The notes beneath the pieces are model-generated. The model worked only from the letters and a program-made list of their open reading frames with translations. It searched no databases and was not told where the DNA came from. The position numbers and the translations under genes were made by a program. Below, one piece after another: positions 8,269-9,813 of a stretch of DNA of 9,813 nucleotides. The DNA comes from Prevotella sp. UBA1104 (GTDB lineage Bacteria; Bacteroidota; Bacteroidia; Bacteroidales; Bacteroidaceae): assembly GCA_002314055.1 (NCBI GenBank), contig DCBP01000127.1, forward strand, positions 15,635-25,447, given 5' to 3'. Every line of letters begins with the position of its first letter. Position 1 is the first letter of the stretch.

Positions 8269-8679
8269 CTATTCATTTTGCATAGAATAAAAGGCATCAA
8301 TCTTTACGACTTTAATTACAGGCCATTCTATTGTATTCAATATTGAGAAATGAGAATCATTTGACACTATATATTCAGCTCCGGCGGCAATGGCGCAATC
8401 TACGAACTTGTTGTCATCAGCATCTACCTCAATAAGCCGGAAATGGATATAAGACGTTTGAAAATATGTTGAAGCCAGTCTTGCAATAGCCTCAACGATA
8501 TTGCGTGCAATCAAAGGTGTTGTTTTATTTGCGATAATTTCTTCATACTCCTCAAGAATCTCGGTATTGACACATAAAGAAATCTCTCCATTTAGTATTC
8601 TTTCCCATATTATGTGATATTTACTTCTTGAAGGCAATATCTGCAAAAGACAATTTGTGTCAAGAACGATTAGCTGCAT
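8269..8679 (-). CDS. PIN domain toxin of a type II toxin-antitoxin system
   Basis: This 136-residue protein looks like a PIN_3/COG1569-type ribonuclease, the toxin half of a VapBC-like pair. The acidic metal-binding residues are in place: D7 and N9 in LDTN, glutamates at 40-47 in TEILEEYEEI (E43 or E44 the likely ligand), D94 in KFVDCAIAAGAEYIV, and D108 in SNDSHF. It is full length for the family and shows no frameshift, so it is probably an active Mg-dependent RNase. The RNA target cannot be told from sequence. The start overlaps the end of the antitoxin by 20 bp, which suggests translational coupling; a weak GAGG (8690-8687) lies 7 nt before the ATG. Base use by eye is more A/T-rich than in fumarase or the M16 gene, in keeping with a mobile module. 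The gene ends 92 bp before the fumarase start. Confidence 0.87.
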   Translation of the reverse strand: MQLIVLDTNCLLQILPSRSKYHIIWERILNGEISLCVNTEILEEYEEIIANKTTPLIARNIVEAIARLASTYFQTSYIHFRLIEVDADDNKFVDCAIAAGAEYIVSNDSHFSILNTIEWPVIKVVKIDAFYSMQNE

Positions 8680-8884
8680 AAGGAGTCCTCATATGTTCAT
8701 TACCCCACTCTTCAATTGTATTCTCATCAATGCTTCCGTCATTCCATAAAGCATCGATAGCTTTTTGCGCCTTTTCTGCGAAATAATGCGCAAGCATATT
8801 TTTGAACTCATCGAGTTCTTCCTTGGAATTTATGCATGATACGGCATTAAGCACTTCCAAGCGTGCCATTTGTTCGTATGACAT
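8660..8884 (-). CDS. small antitoxin paired with the PIN toxin
   Basis: This 74-residue acidic protein is the likely antitoxin of the PIN ribonuclease. It has a predicted helical N-terminal half (MSYEQMARLEVLNAVSCINS, then KEELDEFKNM) and a tail with IDALWNDGSIDENTIEEW (43-60) followed by NEHMRTPY (62-69). From memory, small Bacteroidales proteins with a W-[ND]-[ND]-G-x-[IL]-[DN] segment and a final H-[LM]-RTPY occur beside PIN toxins. No helix-turn-helix or ribbon-helix-helix motif is clear, so whether it represses its own promoter is unknown. The tail may be the toxin-neutralising segment (inference). The start at 8884 was chosen over the in-frame ATG at 8923 because the latter lies upstream of the -7 box. 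Confidence 0.8.
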   Translation of the reverse strand: MSYEQMARLEVLNAVSCINSKEELDEFKNMLAHYFAEKAQKAIDALWNDGSIDENTIEEWGNEHMRTPYAANRS

Positions 8885-8888
8885 ATTT

Positions 8889-8920
8889 TTGTTGTTTTCA
8901 AAATTACGGTTACAAAGATA
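8889..8920 (-). promoter_or_regulatory. promoter of the antitoxin-toxin operon
   Basis: The minus strand carries a perfect Bacteroidetes -7 box TATCTTTG (8920-8913), the same octamer as the hflX promoter, 28 bp before the antitoxin ATG. It is followed by the 27-bp block (8915-8889) that recurs ahead of fumarase. A second TAnnTTTG match, TAATTTTG (8906-8899), lies inside that block. No clear -33 TTTG was found. The upstream edge overlaps the 13-bp direct repeat that flanks array C. Confidence 0.65.
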
Positions 8921-8932
8921 CAAATTATTTTG
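8920..8932. repeat. 13-bp direct repeat flanking array C, left copy
   Basis: ACAAATTATTTTG, identical to 9154-9166. It overlaps the antitoxin -7 box by one base. It could be a target-site duplication around an inserted array, or a recombination scar. Confidence 0.6.
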
Positions 8933-8962
8933 TTTGCCGGATGTTTTTTTTTAATTATTTTT

Positions 8963-9151
8963 TCTTGGACGACTCGGACTTCTCGGACTTCTCGGACTTC
9001 TCGGACAAATAGGACAGCTCTGACGTTACAGACTTCTCAGACTTCTCAGACAAATAGGACAGCTCGGACGTTCCGGACTTCTCAGACAAATAGGACGAAT
9101 CGGGCAACTTGGACGACTCGGAGTTCTTTGAGAAACCGGAGAAACCGAAGA
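8963..9151. repeat. 9-bp tandem array C
   Basis: About 21 consecutive 9-bp units in unbroken register, the first 18 (8963-9124) well conserved and the last three decayed. The core unit is TCTCGGACT (equal to CTCGGACTT when rotated), with GAC conserved in almost every unit. Units AATAGGACA and GCTCGGACG recur in order, giving a higher-order block at 9008-9052 (45 bp) and again at 9053-9088 (36 bp). Because 9 is a multiple of 3 and the units hold few stops, both strands stay open (Ser-Glu-Lys-like repeats on minus, Arg-Thr-Ser-like on plus). No ATG with plausible initiation context exists on the minus strand, so a coding role is not supported. A T-rich stretch (8944-8963) adjoins it on the left. 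Confidence 0.88.
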
Positions 9152-9153
9152 AC

Positions 9154-9166
9154 ACAAATTATTTTG
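9154..9166. repeat. 13-bp direct repeat flanking array C, right copy
   Basis: ACAAATTATTTTG, identical to 8920-8932 and 234 bp away. It contains the last codon boundary and the stop codon of thiamine pyrophosphokinase (TAA, read at 9161-9159). Confidence 0.6.
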
Positions 9167-9773
9167 CCTCGTAGGTCTGGAAAACGATGTAAGTGCCATC
9201 GGCATGAAGTGTAAATTCATTGCCTGTGGCTTCATTTAGCGTGCCCTGCCATAGTTGGCTGTATGAATAGGAATCCCAGCGCAAGCCTTCGCTTCTGATT
9301 TCGGAGCAGGAGATATTGAAGATGCTCACTTGCTGACGGGGGAAGGAGGAGAAGGTATGCATGCCGCTTGCGGGACGGAAAGAGCCATAGTCGGTGAGCA
9401 TGAGTGGACGGATACCGAAGTCGCAAAGATAGCGCGGCAACAGGAAGATGTTTCCCAGAGTGTGGTCTTCGCGCTTTCCCGTGGCAGCGATGTATGTTAT
9501 ATCGGTGAAACCGTGCGAGATGCAGAAGCGTGTGGCTTTGGTGAGGTCGTTGTCTTCCTGTTCTGAAACTTGGTGGAAGATATCCTTGTATTTCTCTTTC
9601 AATTCAGGCAATAAGGAATCGCCGTCGCCAATAATGGCATCGGGATGAAGTCCGTTGGCGATAGCCGATTGGGCGGCTCCGTCGCAGCAACAGAGGAAAC
9701 CGGGATTGCGGAGAGCTTCGAGAGGGATGCTGTGGGTGGGGAAATCGCCACCGGCGAGGATGGTGGAGTGCAT
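9159..9773 (-). CDS. thiamine pyrophosphokinase
   Basis: This 204-residue protein transfers pyrophosphate from ATP to thiamine, making thiamine diphosphate in the cytosol. The N-terminal catalytic domain (about 1-135) shows D31 in CCDGAA, GDGDS (49-53), QEDNDLTKA (72-80) and TGKREDHTLGN (98-108), the standard metal and substrate motifs. The C-terminal beta-sandwich (about 136-204) has GLRWDSYS (163-170), GTLNEATGNEF (177-187) and a final YIVF. Length is normal. The ATG at 9773 is chosen because an AAGGTGGT ribosome binding site lies 7 nt upstream (9788-9781) and the protein then begins MHSTILAGGDFPTHS, as expected. A GTG at 9797 in frame lies inside the right-edge repeat and is unlikely. In Bacteroides the enzyme commonly follows a thiamine TonB receptor and PnuT transporter under a TPP riboswitch; those genes, if present, lie to the right of the window. 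Confidence 0.93.
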   Translation of the reverse strand: MHSTILAGGDFPTHSIPLEALRNPGFLCCCDGAAQSAIANGLHPDAIIGDGDSLLPELKEKYKDIFHQVSEQEDNDLTKATRFCISHGFTDITYIAATGKREDHTLGNIFLLPRYLCDFGIRPLMLTDYGSFRPASGMHTFSSFPRQQVSIFNISCSEIRSEGLRWDSYSYSQLWQGTLNEATGNEFTLHADGTYIVFQTYEAK

Positions 9774-9780
9774 ATTGGAA

Positions 9781-9788
9781 ACCACCTT
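9781..9788 (-). promoter_or_regulatory. Shine-Dalgarno site of thiamine pyrophosphokinase
   Basis: On the minus strand AAGGTGGT sits 7 nt before the ATG at 9773, one base from the AAGGAGGT optimum. Most other genes here lack such a site. It decides the start in favour of the ATG over the GTG at 9797. Confidence 0.6.
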
Positions 9789-9790
9789 GA

Positions 9791-9813
9791 AACCCACCCT
9801 AACCCTCCCGAAG
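9791..9813. repeat. C-rich palindromic intergenic element, copy 2 (cut by window end)
   Basis: Matches 1338-1360 at 21 of 23 positions, in the same orientation: AACCCACCCT, two bases, CCCTCCC, then GAAG, where the window ends in the hairpin loop. On the minus strand bases 9809-9793 read GGGAGGGTTAGGGTGGG, a textbook four-run G-quadruplex motif with loops of 1, 3 and 1. This strand would be in the leader of the thiamine pyrophosphokinase mRNA if the transcript starts upstream, 4 nt before its ribosome binding site. Confidence 0.65.

Noticed and set aside
8963..9151. CRISPR array.
   Set aside because: Units are 9 bp and contiguous, with no 25-40 bp repeats, no unique spacers and no cas genes.
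8955..9155. Minus-strand Ser/Glu/Lys-rich frame through array C, starting at a GTG 3 bp after the thiamine pyrophosphokinase stop.
   Set aside because: The 9-bp register keeps any frame open; there is no ATG, no ribosome binding site and no non-repeat domain. Kept as a repeat only.
8930..9214. Plus-strand Arg/Thr-rich frame through array C.
   Set aside because: It runs into the 3' end of the thiamine pyrophosphokinase gene on the other strand and is low-complexity translation of the array.
9774..9797. GTG at 9797 as start of thiamine pyrophosphokinase (8 extra residues).
   Set aside because: The extension reads from the interspersed repeat and the ribosome binding site; the ATG at 9773 has a well-placed Shine-Dalgarno and matches the expected N-terminus.

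Overview
The window comes from a Bacteroidota genome, most likely order Bacteroidales and close to Prevotella. Evidence: Bacteroidetes-type -7 promoter boxes (TATCTTTG), mostly A-rich leaders without strong Shine-Dalgarno sites, a DUF4954 protein, a long secreted two-domain M16 peptidase, a single-chain class I fumarase, and a short two-domain thiamine pyrophosphokinase. Genus is inference only; no rRNA or tRNA gene was seen.

Layout. The left half reads rightward: hflX (ribosome-associated GTPase, 50-1306), a DUF4954 beta-helix protein of unknown function (1479-3335) and an exported M16 peptidase (3424-6330), closed by a strong 17-bp hairpin terminator (6349-6400). A ~90-bp imperfect palindrome (6425-6515) fills the convergent gap. 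The right half reads leftward: class I fumarate hydratase (8176-6527), a PIN toxin (8679-8269) with its overlapping small antitoxin (8884-8660), and thiamine pyrophosphokinase (9773-9159). The genes are mostly housekeeping (ribosome rescue or splitting, TCA cycle, thiamine diphosphate supply, envelope proteolysis) plus one toxin-antitoxin pair. They do not form one pathway.

The unusual content lies between the genes. Three gaps hold exact-register arrays of 9-bp units: A (1384-1464, 9 units), B (3348-3383, 4 units) and C (8963-9151, about 21 units). A and B share unit CTCCCAGTT; C uses CTCGGACTT, so all fit CTC-SS-A-S-TT. Array C is bracketed by exact 13-bp direct repeats 234 bp (26 x 9) apart. 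A second element, C-rich then palindromic, occurs at 1325-1366 and again at the right edge (9791-9813, cut). Its G-rich strand can be written as a G-quadruplex and lies just upstream of the thiamine pyrophosphokinase start. A 27-bp promoter/leader block is nearly identical ahead of the fumarase and the antitoxin. No complete new multi-gene system was recognised; these intergenic repeats and the DUF4954 gene are the parts least explained by known biology. No gap between genes exceeds 300 bases.
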